DNA of 21,186 nt from a virus, in IMG/VR virus record IMGVR_UViG_3300017713_000112, positions 1-21,186 of that record; one strand, written 5' to 3'. The position numbers and the translations under genes were made by a program. Below, in pieces: positions 1-9,234 of the stretch; the first letter of the stretch is position 1; each line of letters begins with the position of its first letter. The notes under the pieces are model-generated. The model was not told the origin of the DNA. It searched no databases and worked only from the letters and a program-made list of their open reading frames with translations.

Positions 1-663
1 ATTAACGACACTTCAGCAAACCATCAATATGTAGTTGCAGTAAGTGAACTTGCGGCAGATAGAACTGTCACATTACCGTTATTGGGTGGCGCAGACGAAT
101 TTGTCTTTAAAGATCATACAGTAACTATGACCAACAAGACGTTGACAAGTCCTGTTCTTACAACACCAAAAGTATTACAGTTTACAGATACTAGCGGTAA
201 CGAGACAATCAAAACGCCTGCGACTGGTAGTGCGGTAAACTTCTTAGTGATAACTAACTCCGCATCATCAAATCCAATTATAATTGAACCAGATGGTGCA
301 ACTAACTTAGGATTGACTCTAAAAGCAAAAGGCACAGGTTCAATCGATCTTGCAACTAAAGTATCAATGACCTTAGAAACTTTAACTGGTACTGGTGCAG
401 CGTCAGCATTGGTTCCACTTACACTTTTAAATAACGGTGGTGCAATCGCAATATCACTCATCAACGGTGATAAGAATGGTCAAATGAAAAAATTTATTAA
501 CATAGGTGCTGGTGTTGCAACAATTACTCCAGCAACATTTGCAAACGGAACTACTGTGGCACTTGCACAATACGCAGTGGCGGAACTCATATGGACTGGT
601 GCGACTTGGGTACTTTGCAATCAGGCAACATCTGGTACAGTTCCAGCACTTACTGTAGCATAA
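1..663 (+). CDS. Tail-fibre-like structural protein, 3' part (partial)
   Basis: The reading frame is open from base 1, so this is the C-terminal 220 residues of a longer gene whose start lies upstream. An internal TTG at 82 is not a credible start because the frame and the protein similarity continue before it. The visible part begins with the fibre module TVTLP...D.FVFKDHT...TNKTLTSPVL, typical of modular fibre and structural proteins of T4-like marine phages. The same module recurs in the gene that runs off the other end of the window. The C-terminal about 100 residues (GQMKKFINIG...ATITP...AELIWTG..W) look like a compact beta-rich tip domain. It is followed after 14 bases by gp8, which fits a virion role. 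The exact fibre or baseplate position is unknown. Confidence 0.75.
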   Translation: MNDTSANHQYVVAVSELAADRTVTLPLLGGADEFVFKDHTVTMTNKTLTSPVLTTPKVLQFTDTSGNETIKTPATGSAVNFLVITNSASSNPIIIEPDGATNLGLTLKAKGTGSIDLATKVSMTLETLTGTGAASALVPLTLLNNGGAIAISLINGDKNGQMKKFINIGAGVATITPATFANGTTVALAQYAVAELIWTGATWVLCNQATSGTVPALTVA

Positions 664-677
664 ACGAGAGATAAAAC

Positions 678-2057
678 ATGGCAGCTATAATTACACAAAA
701 CACAAAGAAACTCTTCATGTCACAGTTGCAGGCCGACGCAGACTCCGCCGCAACCAAGTACTATATCGGTATCGGTAAAAGTGAAGATTGGAATGACTCT
801 GATACTGCGACAACTCCTCAGATAACTGAGAGAGAAGAGAGAGATTTCAGACTTAGTATGCAGAGTGCAAAACTGGCCGCAGATTATTCCTTTGTTATTC
901 CTCGCGTCAACTGGTCATCAGGAACAGTTTATGGTGAATATGATGACTCGATTGTATCTCACCCAGCCACACCATACTATGCCATGATCGACAATAACCA
1001 AGTTTACGTTTGTCTTCGTCAGTCAAGAGGCGCAGGCGGTGTTGCCAACGCATCAACTGTTGCACCATCAGGTACATCTCAAATTCCTTTTACAACAAGT
1101 GATGGATATGCATGGAAATTCTTATACACAGTTGGTGTTATTGATAACACTAACTTTACAAGTGCAAACTTTATACCAGTAAAGAAAGTTCGTATTTTAG
1201 ATTCAGATGGATCTGGAAATATCACATCTACATCTACAGACGTACAACAAAAGACTGTACAGGATAGTGCGGTTGCAAGTCCTATTTGTGGTATCGATCT
1301 AACAAATGGTGGGGCAGGATATTCTTCTGCACCGTCTGTAACAATTGTTGGTAACGGTTCTGGTGCGACTGCATCTGCTACAGTATCAGGTGGTGCGGTT
1401 ACAAAAGTTGTAATCGACGATAGTGCGTCTACTCTGAAAATGGGTACAGGATATGATTACGCACACATTGCATTCTCAGGTGGAGGTTCACCAACAACAA
1501 GTGCTGCCGCAAGAGTTCGAATAGGGCCAAAGGCAGGATTTGGTGCAGACGCAAGAGATGATTTACGTGCAAAGTCGATGATGTTTAACATTCAACCTGC
1601 TGGTACTGAAGATGGAGAATTCCATGTTGGAACTTCATTCAGACAAATCGGTCTTCTTAAAAATCCAACAGATAGTGCTGGTACTGCATATTCTTCGACA
1701 AGTGGTAACGCATTACGCAGACTTAAACTCCATCAGAAAACTTCAAACTTTACACAAGGTTCTTTGTTGACTGGGGGTACATCAGGTGCAAAGGCATATG
1801 TGGGTGACACAGACTCAGATGAGATCTGGTATCACCAAAACGAAGATACATTGTTTACACCATTCCAAGCCGCAGAGGCAGTGACAGACGCTGCTGGTGG
1901 TATCGGTATCACAGACTCCGCAACAGGAGTAGGTGGATTTAATAATGGTGGTGCGATAGATCCATTCAGTGGAGACTTACTATATATTGAGAACAGAGCA
2001 AAAGTTATTCGTTCGACAGATCAAACAGAAGATATTAAAGTTATTATAGAAGTATAG
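678..2057 (+). CDS. 8: Baseplate wedge protein gp8 (T4-like)
   Basis: This is the baseplate wedge subunit that, with gp6, gp7, gp10, gp53 and gp25, forms the wedges of a T4-type contractile-tail baseplate. Recognition rests on three stretches matching T4 gp8 as I remember it: an N-terminal YYIGIGKSEDW (T4 has a similar FGRSEPW), a central SDGYAWKFLY (T4 GDGYVWEYLF), and the C-terminal LLYIENRAKVIRSTDQTEDI (T4 MIYMENRPPIIMAMDQTEEI). At 459 residues it is longer than T4 gp8 (334). The extra length is a glycine-rich beta insertion at about residues 200-290 containing LTNGGAGYSSAPSVTIVG and a second small module around 355-385. GAGAG before the ATG serves as ribosome site. The next gene starts 8 bases after the stop, consistent with one late operon. 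Confidence 0.9.
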   Translation: MAAIITQNTKKLFMSQLQADADSAATKYYIGIGKSEDWNDSDTATTPQITEREERDFRLSMQSAKLAADYSFVIPRVNWSSGTVYGEYDDSIVSHPATPYYAMIDNNQVYVCLRQSRGAGGVANASTVAPSGTSQIPFTTSDGYAWKFLYTVGVIDNTNFTSANFIPVKKVRILDSDGSGNITSTSTDVQQKTVQDSAVASPICGIDLTNGGAGYSSAPSVTIVGNGSGATASATVSGGAVTKVVIDDSASTLKMGTGYDYAHIAFSGGGSPTTSAAARVRIGPKAGFGADARDDLRAKSMMFNIQPAGTEDGEFHVGTSFRQIGLLKNPTDSAGTAYSSTSGNALRRLKLHQKTSNFTQGSLLTGGTSGAKAYVGDTDSDEIWYHQNEDTLFTPFQAAEAVTDAAGGIGITDSATGVGGFNNGGAIDPFSGDLLYIENRAKVIRSTDQTEDIKVIIEV

Positions 2058-2065
2058 GGAATAAA

Positions 2066-5000
2066 ATGACCACACAAATAATAAAAGACACGTTTCTTAA
2101 TACCTATAAAGACGATTATAAAGATAGTGACAACTATTACAAAATCCTCTTCAATAATGCTCGGTCTTTGCAACAACGTGAACTTAACCAGATGCAGTCA
2201 ATTCTTACAAATGACATTGCACAGAATTCACAGTTTATTTTTTCTCAGGGTCAGGCATCTCAGGGTGGTGTATTAACAGTACTCAATAAAGTTAATTTTA
2301 TTAAATTAGACGCTACATCAGGAACAACAATTGATTCTCTTACAAACCCAACTACAGATCTAGTTGGAATAGTATTTACTGAATCTGACACAGGTGTAAA
2401 GTTTAGAGTTGGTAAAGTAGACGTTGCGACAGGTTCTACCAAGGCGACTTTGTATGGTGCGTATGTAGATGCCAACAATGCGACTGGTGAGGCAGATGAC
2501 GGTATTAAAATTACAGACGGTAAAACTCTTACTGGTACAGATGGCACTACACTGACAAGTTTTTCTGGTGGTGGTACGGCAGATCCGACAAAAGGGTTTG
2601 GTACTATTGCAACAATTAACTCTGGTAAATTTTATCTTGATGGTCACTTTGTTTTTGCTCCAGAGCAATCACTAACACTATCTCAATATACAAGTACCTA
2701 TACAGGAACAGTTGGATTTAGGGTTACTGAAGAAATTGTAACTTCAGCAGACGATAACGAATTATTTGATAACAGTGGTGCAACACTAAACACTGCATCA
2801 CCTGGCGCAGACAGACACAAAATTACTCTTACGTTTATTGACGAAGCAGACATTAGTGCCGGTGATTACTTTATCAAACAGGGTTCAATTGAGAATGGTA
2901 AAATTGCCTTCGCGGGGGCTGGGGGTGGTGGTCAAAGGGTCGCCGACCTGAATGGCCTTCTCGCTACATACCGTAGAGAAGAATCTGGTGACTATGTGGT
3001 CAGAAGATCATTTATAGACTTTGAAACAAATGCAGACAGCGATCAAAAATTTGACTTGACAATTGGTGATGGTAAGGCGTATATTAATGGTCACCGTTAT
3101 CACCAAAGAGCGCCTGTAACAGTAACAGAACTTAAACCTAGAACAACTGCAACTATCAATAACGGAGTAGCAATACCAGCCTTTGGTAACTATGTGGTTG
3201 CAACAAACTTTAATAGTAAAACGATCACAGATAAGATCTCTACTTTTGCCACGATTACATTAAAAAATGCGGTTACATGGGGTAGCACTTCAATTGGTAC
3301 TGCAAGAATTAAAGCAATCGAACCATTCGGTGCAAAATGGAAAGTATATCTTATGGATGTACAAATGGTTGTTGGATATAACTTTGGTGCGACTAAATCA
3401 ATGGGTGTTTCTGCGACTGATTACTTTAACGTAGAACAGACCAATGGCGTCGCTGAAATGAAAGATGTTAGAAATAACAATCTCTTCTTTGATCTTCCAA
3501 AAGAACGTCCTGCCTCATTGACAGACATTACATTGACCACACAGAGAATTGTGGCTGGTACTACAGACGCATCTGGTAACGTAACACTTGCACAATCTTT
3601 GATTGGTGGTTCTGGTAACACATATACTGATACAAGTAACTGGGTTTGTAACATCGATAGTGATGGTACAAGTAGGGCGCCTACGTATACACTTAACAGT
3701 GGTGGTGCAACTACTACAGTTGCATTGGGATCAGATGGTGGTAGTACTGCAATTGCCGTTGCGGTATTTGCACAGAAAACTGCAACTCCTGCCTCCAAAA
3801 CACTTACTAGTACTACAGCCACAATTGCACCAGCAACAGTAGATGGTGTAGCAAACTCCGTTCCTCTCGGACACGCGGATGTTTACGAAGTCACAGTTAT
3901 TAAAGATGCCACGGCTGCTGGTAATGATATTTCAGATAGATACGATCTGGATAATGGTCAGAGAGATAACTTCTATGATGCTGGTAAACTGATATTAAAA
4001 GGTGGTAAAACTGCGCCATCAGGAAACGTTTATGTTGAATTCAAATATTTTGCACATGGTACTGGAGACTTCTTCTCAGTAGACTCTTATACTGGTCAGA
4101 TTGCATATCACCTAATTCCAACTCACAGACAAGCGAATGGGGATATCATTCAACTTAGAGATGTGTTGGATTTCAGATCCAGAATGGATAATACTGGTAA
4201 CAACTTTACTGGAACTGGAAAAAAAGTTATTCCACTTCCAAGAAACAACGATAGTATTACTCTAGATGAGACTTACTATCAAGGACAGGCTGGTACAATA
4301 TTTCTCAATCAAAGTGGATTTTGTGGTATATATCTCGGAGATCCATCGGATAATCCTAGATTTTCAACAAAGGCAGATACGCCAGGATATATGAAAATTG
4401 CAACGGTCAACATCAATCCTTATATGTTAGATGATGAAGACTTGTCAATTGATTACGTCGATCATCCTAGATTTACAATGAAAGACATTGGGGATATCGA
4501 ACACAGACTTGACGAACTTGAAGAAGTGGTTGCAATGAACCAACTAGAACTTGCAACATCAACACTTGATGTTCTGGATAGTTCTGGTGCAAATAGATTG
4601 AAGTCGGGAATTACTGCCGATGACTTTAAAAACCACGCATTCTCAGATACTACCTTACCTGATTATCGGGCTGCAATTGATCCTGCCAGAAACGAATTAA
4701 GACCAGAGTTTGAGGCAAAACCAATTGAACTGTTATATTCTGCGGATAGTTCGACTAACACAGTTCTTGTTGGTGATAAAGTTATGTTAACTTACGGTCA
4801 TGCAGTTTGGAAGAATCAGTCAACTGCATCTCGGGCGGTTCCACTCAATCCTTTTGATATACAAATAATCACAGGTGATATTGAAATGTCACCAACATCA
4901 GATGCTTGGTATGATGATGTAACACTACCAGATAAAATTGTCAAGGGTGATACTCTTTTAGACAAATCTCAAACCAAACAGTTTAACAGTTGGGATTTTA

Positions 5001-7432
5001 ACTGGTCAGGTGTAAAGGCCGAAGATGTTAAAGACTACAAAGAAGGTCACGTATTTGCTTCCAAAACAAAACTAGGTGGAACATATAGTTCTGGTGGTAG
5101 TACAACTGCGGCTGGTCAACAGACGACTAATACGTATCAGAAATCTAGTACACAGTCACACTATATCAGTAAGATTTCAAGTGTACAAGAAAAAATTGGT
5201 GATACAAAAGTAAACCTTGTTTCTAAACCTTATATGAGATCCAGATTTGTTTCATTCCGCGCCACAGGACTAAGACCAAACACAGAATACTTTGCGTTCT
5301 TTGATGGTAAGAATGTTGACGATTGGGTAAACACTGAAACAGGTGTAGGCGGATTTGTTAGATTTTCATCTCTGGAGAGAGGAAACCCTTACTTAGATGT
5401 TGGTACAAAGTTTAGAACTGCAACACAATATCCATCAGCATTAGGTGGCCCAACTACAAACAAACGAACAGATGCGAATGGTGCAATCTCAGGATATTTC
5501 TTGATACCGCACACTTCTAGTATTAAATTTAAATCAGGTAAAAAAGTGTTTCAGTTGCAAGACACTAGTAAGTTCTCAAAACAGGGTGAGGACACAACAT
5601 TTACATCTTTTGCTAAGTTCTTTTTCTTGTCAGAAGGTACTATAAGAGAATCACAAAGTGAATATCTAGAGACACGTACATATCAACTTGCAAGTGGTAC
5701 AGTAGATGACTCGTCATTGATCTCGACTAAAGTGACTGAATTTGAACCAAGTTGTTTCATGCCTCACGCACTAGTAACGATGGCAGATGGTACAGAAAAA
5801 CCAATCTCTGAAATTGTTGTCGGTGATCAAGTAAAATCACCTACTAGAGAAGGTAAATTCAACACTGTCATGGAAATAGAAACACCTCAACTTGGCGATA
5901 GATTAGTATACGGTTGGAATGGTAAAGAACCATTTGTGTCAGAAGAACATCCACTCTGGATGGGGCCAGATGTCGGATGGGGTGCATTTAATCCTACAAC
6001 ATTATTTGAAAGAGAGTTTACAACTTTTGCTCAAGTAGTAAGAGAAGAACTAAAAGATGTTAGTGAACTTCGAAGTGGATCTGAACTAATTACATTGAAT
6101 GGAACAGAAACAATATCTGATCTTGTACCAGTAGAGTTACATCCACACACAACTTTGTATAACTTACTGTTAGACGGAGATAATACATATTTTTGTGAAG
6201 GGTATGTAGCACACAATAAATGTGGTGTACAAGTTGATGGAACCAAGTGTCCAGACGCGCCAGGTGGTGAGTGTTTCATTCCAGAAGCTCTAGTTCTTAT
6301 GTCAGATGGTTCTAGAAAAGAAATTCAACATGTGGAAATTGGTGACAAACTTATGGGTTGGAAAGGTGATGTGAATACTGTAGTAGACACACCGACATTT
6401 ACCCTTGGCACAAATAAAATACACGGTTTCAATGGTAAAGATCCATTCGTTACTTCAATGCATCCTATTATGACTAATAAAGGTTGGGCAAGTTTTGATC
6501 CAGAGGCCTATAGAAAAGATTGGTCAGAAGATTATGATCTAGTTGCATCTGAAAACGAAGATGGAATTATACATGAACTAAAAGAAGGTGATTCTGTTGC
6601 ATGGAAGATCGGAACTGATGACGTAGTTTATCAGTCAATGGATAATCTAACAACTAGGTCAGAAAATCCAGACTTTAAAGTATACAACTTAACTTTGGAC
6701 GGTGATCACACATTTGTAGTTGAAGATATCGTTGTTCACAATAAAGAAGGGTGCTTTATAGGAACCACTCAAATCGAAATGGCCGATTACTCAATGAAGA
6801 ATATTATTGATGTAAAAATCGGTGATAGAGTGTTCAACTGGGATCGTTCACAGATTAACACTGTTATGTGGGTCGAAAGAGTTCCAAACAATCCTTGGAA
6901 AGAATTGTATTCTCCTTCTGCTGATCACGAACCATTTGCGACAACAAACCATCCAATGTATATGGGTAATACTCTTGCGGTTGTAGATAGTGAAGAAGTT
7001 GAAAACAAATATCCATGGCTCGGTAAAATGAAAAAATGGGTTCAACCAAATGTGATAAAATCAGATGTTAATGTATATAACTTATGGGTTGACGGAGATG
7101 GTACGTTTACAGTTAACGGATTTGGTACTACATCAATTATCGGTGACGGTGGTTTTGTAAGATCTGCCGCTGTAAATGGACTACTAGAAGAAAAACACGT
7201 GCAAAACGCTCTAATGTATTTCCAAGGTACAAAACGTAGATCATATGGTGCATACATAATCAATAAGGCAATGACTGATGTTAATTCACGATTGTTGGCC
7301 AATATGATCAAATCTAAAACTGGTTTAAAGGTACTGGGTATTGGAGCAAGTATGTTAGGCAGTGTACTATGTCTTAAAAAACCTAAAATTAAATTAGGAA
7401 AAACACTAAGAACAAAAGTTGAGGAAGTATAA
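2066..7432 (+). CDS. DUF4815-type baseplate/fibre protein with three tandem Hint domains
   Basis: This 1788-residue structural protein has an N-terminal part resembling the DUF4815 family of large T4-like marine phages: DTFLNTYKDDY..., REL.QMQSIL near the start, LRDVLDFRSR near 700, PRFTMKDIGDIEHRLDELEE near 800, and RSRFVSFRATGLRPNTEYFAFFDG near 1055-1080. The exact virion position is not known to me, but it lies beside gp8, so baseplate-proximal fibre or wedge periphery is likely. From residue 1230 three Hint domains follow (annotated separately), then a 104-residue tail with a hydrophobic stretch (1756-1770) and a very basic end. AGGGA five bases before the ATG is the ribosome site. The stop overlaps the next start (TAATG). 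Related proteins usually continue into a PLAQTF... module, which here is the next gene. Confidence 0.8.
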   Translation: MTTQIIKDTFLNTYKDDYKDSDNYYKILFNNARSLQQRELNQMQSILTNDIAQNSQFIFSQGQASQGGVLTVLNKVNFIKLDATSGTTIDSLTNPTTDLVGIVFTESDTGVKFRVGKVDVATGSTKATLYGAYVDANNATGEADDGIKITDGKTLTGTDGTTLTSFSGGGTADPTKGFGTIATINSGKFYLDGHFVFAPEQSLTLSQYTSTYTGTVGFRVTEEIVTSADDNELFDNSGATLNTASPGADRHKITLTFIDEADISAGDYFIKQGSIENGKIAFAGAGGGGQRVADLNGLLATYRREESGDYVVRRSFIDFETNADSDQKFDLTIGDGKAYINGHRYHQRAPVTVTELKPRTTATINNGVAIPAFGNYVVATNFNSKTITDKISTFATITLKNAVTWGSTSIGTARIKAIEPFGAKWKVYLMDVQMVVGYNFGATKSMGVSATDYFNVEQTNGVAEMKDVRNNNLFFDLPKERPASLTDITLTTQRIVAGTTDASGNVTLAQSLIGGSGNTYTDTSNWVCNIDSDGTSRAPTYTLNSGGATTTVALGSDGGSTAIAVAVFAQKTATPASKTLTSTTATIAPATVDGVANSVPLGHADVYEVTVIKDATAAGNDISDRYDLDNGQRDNFYDAGKLILKGGKTAPSGNVYVEFKYFAHGTGDFFSVDSYTGQIAYHLIPTHRQANGDIIQLRDVLDFRSRMDNTGNNFTGTGKKVIPLPRNNDSITLDETYYQGQAGTIFLNQSGFCGIYLGDPSDNPRFSTKADTPGYMKIATVNINPYMLDDEDLSIDYVDHPRFTMKDIGDIEHRLDELEEVVAMNQLELATSTLDVLDSSGANRLKSGITADDFKNHAFSDTTLPDYRAAIDPARNELRPEFEAKPIELLYSADSSTNTVLVGDKVMLTYGHAVWKNQSTASRAVPLNPFDIQIITGDIEMSPTSDAWYDDVTLPDKIVKGDTLLDKSQTKQFNSWDFNWSGVKAEDVKDYKEGHVFASKTKLGGTYSSGGSTTAAGQQTTNTYQKSSTQSHYISKISSVQEKIGDTKVNLVSKPYMRSRFVSFRATGLRPNTEYFAFFDGKNVDDWVNTETGVGGFVRFSSLERGNPYLDVGTKFRTATQYPSALGGPTTNKRTDANGAISGYFLIPHTSSIKFKSGKKVFQLQDTSKFSKQGEDTTFTSFAKFFFLSEGTIRESQSEYLETRTYQLASGTVDDSSLISTKVTEFEPSCFMPHALVTMADGTEKPISEIVVGDQVKSPTREGKFNTVMEIETPQLGDRLVYGWNGKEPFVSEEHPLWMGPDVGWGAFNPTTLFEREFTTFAQVVREELKDVSELRSGSELITLNGTETISDLVPVELHPHTTLYNLLLDGDNTYFCEGYVAHNKCGVQVDGTKCPDAPGGECFIPEALVLMSDGSRKEIQHVEIGDKLMGWKGDVNTVVDTPTFTLGTNKIHGFNGKDPFVTSMHPIMTNKGWASFDPEAYRKDWSEDYDLVASENEDGIIHELKEGDSVAWKIGTDDVVYQSMDNLTTRSENPDFKVYNLTLDGDHTFVVEDIVVHNKEGCFIGTTQIEMADYSMKNIIDVKIGDRVFNWDRSQINTVMWVERVPNNPWKELYSPSADHEPFATTNHPMYMGNTLAVVDSEEVENKYPWLGKMKKWVQPNVIKSDVNVYNLWVDGDGTFTVNGFGTTSIIGDGGFVRSAAVNGLLEEKHVQNALMYFQGTKRRSYGAYIINKAMTDVNSRLLANMIKSKTGLKVLGIGASMLGSVLCLKKPKIKLGKTLRTKVEEV
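5753..6217 (+). other. Hint domain 1 (intein/Hedgehog-like), residues 1230-1384
   Basis: The domain starts at Cys1230 with CFMPHALVTMADGT and then ISEIVVGDQV, the N-terminal block of Hint domains. The block-B histidine is in FVSEEHPLW (usual T-x-x-H, here S-E-E-H). The C-terminal block is LYNLLLDGDNTYFCEGYVAH and ends in His1383-Asn1384. The next residue is Lys, not Cys/Ser/Thr, so classical protein splicing is not expected. N-terminal thioester formation and Asn cyclisation with cleavage remain possible, as in bacterial intein-like domains. No homing endonuclease domain is present. Confidence 0.87.
6272..6742 (+). other. Hint domain 2, residues 1403-1559
   Basis: Begins at Cys1403 (CFIPEALVLMSDGS...IGDKL), has the canonical T-x-x-H motif in FVTSMHPIM, and ends VYNLTLDGDHTFVVEDIVVH-Asn1559, followed by Lys1560. 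Catalytic Cys, block-B His, penultimate His and terminal Asn are all visible, but a +1 nucleophile is missing. An 18-residue linker (1385-1402) carrying two cysteines separates it from domain 1. Confidence 0.87.
6752..7117 (+). other. Hint domain 3, shorter, residues 1563-1684
   Basis: Begins at Cys1563 (CFIGTTQIEMADYS...IGDRVFNW), only three residues after domain 2 ends. The T-x-x-H motif is intact in FATTNHPMYM. The C-terminal block VYNLWVDGDGTFTVNG is recognisable but lacks the terminal His-Asn; the sequence reads on as VNGFGTTSIIGDGG. It could therefore activate its N-terminal Cys bond but not cleave at its own C-terminus by Asn cyclisation. About 35 residues shorter than domains 1 and 2. 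The boundary at 1684 is approximate. Confidence 0.75.
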
Positions 7433-9024
7433 TGGCAAAAGAAGTCAATCACGAGTTTAACAAAAAAATACATCCATTAGCACAGACATTCTTTGTTTCG
7501 GAACCAGATGGTGTTTTTATAACAAAAATTGGATTGTTTTTCTCTGAAGTTTCGAGTACCTTGCCCGTAACGCTTGATGTTCGAACAGCAGAAAAAGGAA
7601 ATCCAAGTACTTTAGAATATCTGCCTGGATCGGTAGTCACCAAGACTGCCGCTCAAATGAGTTCGGCCGCATCAGCGGCGGGCACAACTGAGACAGAGTT
7701 TGTATTTGATGAACCAATGTTTCTTAATGGGGGTCAACAATATGCGTTTTGTCTGAGAACTGCTGCTAAAAATAAATACAAAGTTTGGACATCACTTGTA
7801 GGTGACTACAAACTTGGTACTACTCAGGAAAGAGTTACACGTCAAATTGAACCAGGCGCTATGTTTAAATCACAGGCTGGACTAAGTTACCATGCAGAGG
7901 TAAATGCGGATATTAAATTTAAAATATATCGTGCAAGTTTCACTGCGTCAAGTGGTACTGCAATTTTCAAAGATGATGTTCCACCAGTTCAAACACTAGG
8001 AACCAATCCATTTGCTGGTGCGGCAGGCGATGCAACAATCACAATGTCTATGAACAATCATGGGTTTGTAGTCAACGAAAAAGTAAATATCCAAGGATTG
8101 ACGGCAGGATCTTCATATAATGGTATTCTCGGAAGTAGTATCATGGGTCAAAGAACTGTGACAGGGGTAGACGGAAACGCCCTAACCTTTGAGGCAGACT
8201 CCAATTGTGACAGTGCGATTTCATTTGGTGGAACAGGTGCGACATCTACGAGACAGTATAAAATGGATCTCGTACAATTACAGGCCGCAGAATTTGTTCC
8301 AACACCATGCGAGACAAAATACAGTGGAGTGTTTACAACTACCACATCTCTTGCTGGTACAGAGTCGCCTGGCGCTCAACCAGCCGCAATTGAACTAGAC
8401 AACTATAGAGATACATTGTTTGATTTTCCACGTGTGATCTTGTCAGACTCTAATGAGGCAAACTACGCTGGTATAACTGAGTCTACAAAAATTACTGCAA
8501 CAATGTCTGGACTGGCTGGTAACAATGCGTTATCTCCAGTCATCGATATGCAAAGAGCGCAGTTGATCGCAATTACTAATGTTGTTGATCGTCAGGCGTC
8601 TGGTGCGACTACTGGATACAACGTACCATTGAATTATGTTGCGGAGACAGATCCTAAGAATGGATCGTCTTTGGCCAAACATATTACCAAACCTGTAAAA
8701 CTGGAAAACGGTGCAACAGGTCTGAAGATCTTATTTGGTGGACATAGAATGGAAGGTTCACACATTGATGTTTACTTCAGATCCACACTAACAGGTACGG
8801 ACTCTGATATTCAACAGAAATCATTCACAGCAGTTCCTGCTGATAACGATGTACCTAATGATGTGAACAGAAGTACATTCCACGATTACAGATATACAGT
8901 GGGTGGAACGTTTGCAAAGGATCAAAGAGAGTTCGATCAATATCAGATAAAATTAGTATTCGGTGCTCAGAATTCTTCTAACGTACCACGTATCAAAGAT
9001 TTGAGGACTATTGCGGTAGCATAA
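7432..9024 (+). CDS. Virion structural protein, PLAQTF-type baseplate/fibre component
   Basis: The 530-residue product begins with IHPLAQTFFV...DGVFITKIGLFF....PVTLDVRT...GNPS, a module I recognise in large T4-like marine phage structural proteins, often fused downstream of the DUF4815 part. Residues about 185-275 form a small inserted beta domain (DATITMSMNNHGFVVNEKVN...VTGVDGNALTFEA). The C-terminus again matches the family: AKHITKPVKLENGATGLKI, IDVYFRS, FDQYQIKLVFG and NVPRIKDLRTIAVA. The start ATG overlaps the upstream stop (TAATG) with GAGGAAG as ribosome site, so translation is probably coupled to the Hint-bearing gene. Likely a partner of that protein in the baseplate or fibre. Its precise position is not known. 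Confidence 0.75.
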   Translation: MAKEVNHEFNKKIHPLAQTFFVSEPDGVFITKIGLFFSEVSSTLPVTLDVRTAEKGNPSTLEYLPGSVVTKTAAQMSSAASAAGTTETEFVFDEPMFLNGGQQYAFCLRTAAKNKYKVWTSLVGDYKLGTTQERVTRQIEPGAMFKSQAGLSYHAEVNADIKFKIYRASFTASSGTAIFKDDVPPVQTLGTNPFAGAAGDATITMSMNNHGFVVNEKVNIQGLTAGSSYNGILGSSIMGQRTVTGVDGNALTFEADSNCDSAISFGGTGATSTRQYKMDLVQLQAAEFVPTPCETKYSGVFTTTTSLAGTESPGAQPAAIELDNYRDTLFDFPRVILSDSNEANYAGITESTKITATMSGLAGNNALSPVIDMQRAQLIAITNVVDRQASGATTGYNVPLNYVAETDPKNGSSLAKHITKPVKLENGATGLKILFGGHRMEGSHIDVYFRSTLTGTDSDIQQKSFTAVPADNDVPNDVNRSTFHDYRYTVGGTFAKDQREFDQYQIKLVFGAQNSSNVPRIKDLRTIAVA

Positions 9025-9233
9025 TGACAAAAACATATTTGAAAATTGAAGGCAGTGACAGTTTTGTGAGAGACACCGAAAGTGGTGCAATAATTAATAT
9101 AAATACTTCTGAATTTGATAAATTAAAAAAGATCCGAGAATATAAAAAGAATAAAGAGAATGAAATTAGTGAGTTGCAAAATGAAGTAAGTGAGATTAAA
9201 TCGTTACTGAAACAATTACTAGAGAAGAGTTAA
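9024..9233 (+). CDS. Small coiled-coil protein, hypothetical
   Basis: A 69-residue protein. Residues 1-30 (TYLKIEGSDSFVRDTESGAI) look like a short conserved head seen in small proteins of T4-like marine phages. Residues 32-67 are rich in Lys, Glu and Leu with heptad-like spacing (ELQNEVSEIKSLLKQLLEK), which suggests a coiled coil. It overlaps the preceding stop by one base (TAATG) and ends one base before the next gene, so it belongs to the structural operon. It may be a fibre-assembly or trimerisation helper, but nothing in the sequence proves that. Confidence 0.7.
   Translation: MTKTYLKIEGSDSFVRDTESGAIININTSEFDKLKKIREYKKNKENEISELQNEVSEIKSLLKQLLEKS
9098..9105 (+). promoter_or_regulatory. 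Possible internal late promoter TATAAATA
   Basis: Exact late consensus inside the small coiled-coil gene, 130 bases before the fibre-like gene at 9235. In an A/T-rich stretch an eight-base match can occur by chance, so this is tentative. Confidence 0.35.
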
Positions 9234-9234
9234 C

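Noticed and set aside
5753-7117. Canonical splicing inteins
   Set aside because: The residue after His-Asn is Lys in domains 1 and 2, and domain 3 lacks His-Asn. No endonuclease domain is seen, so Hint or intein-like domain is the safer name.
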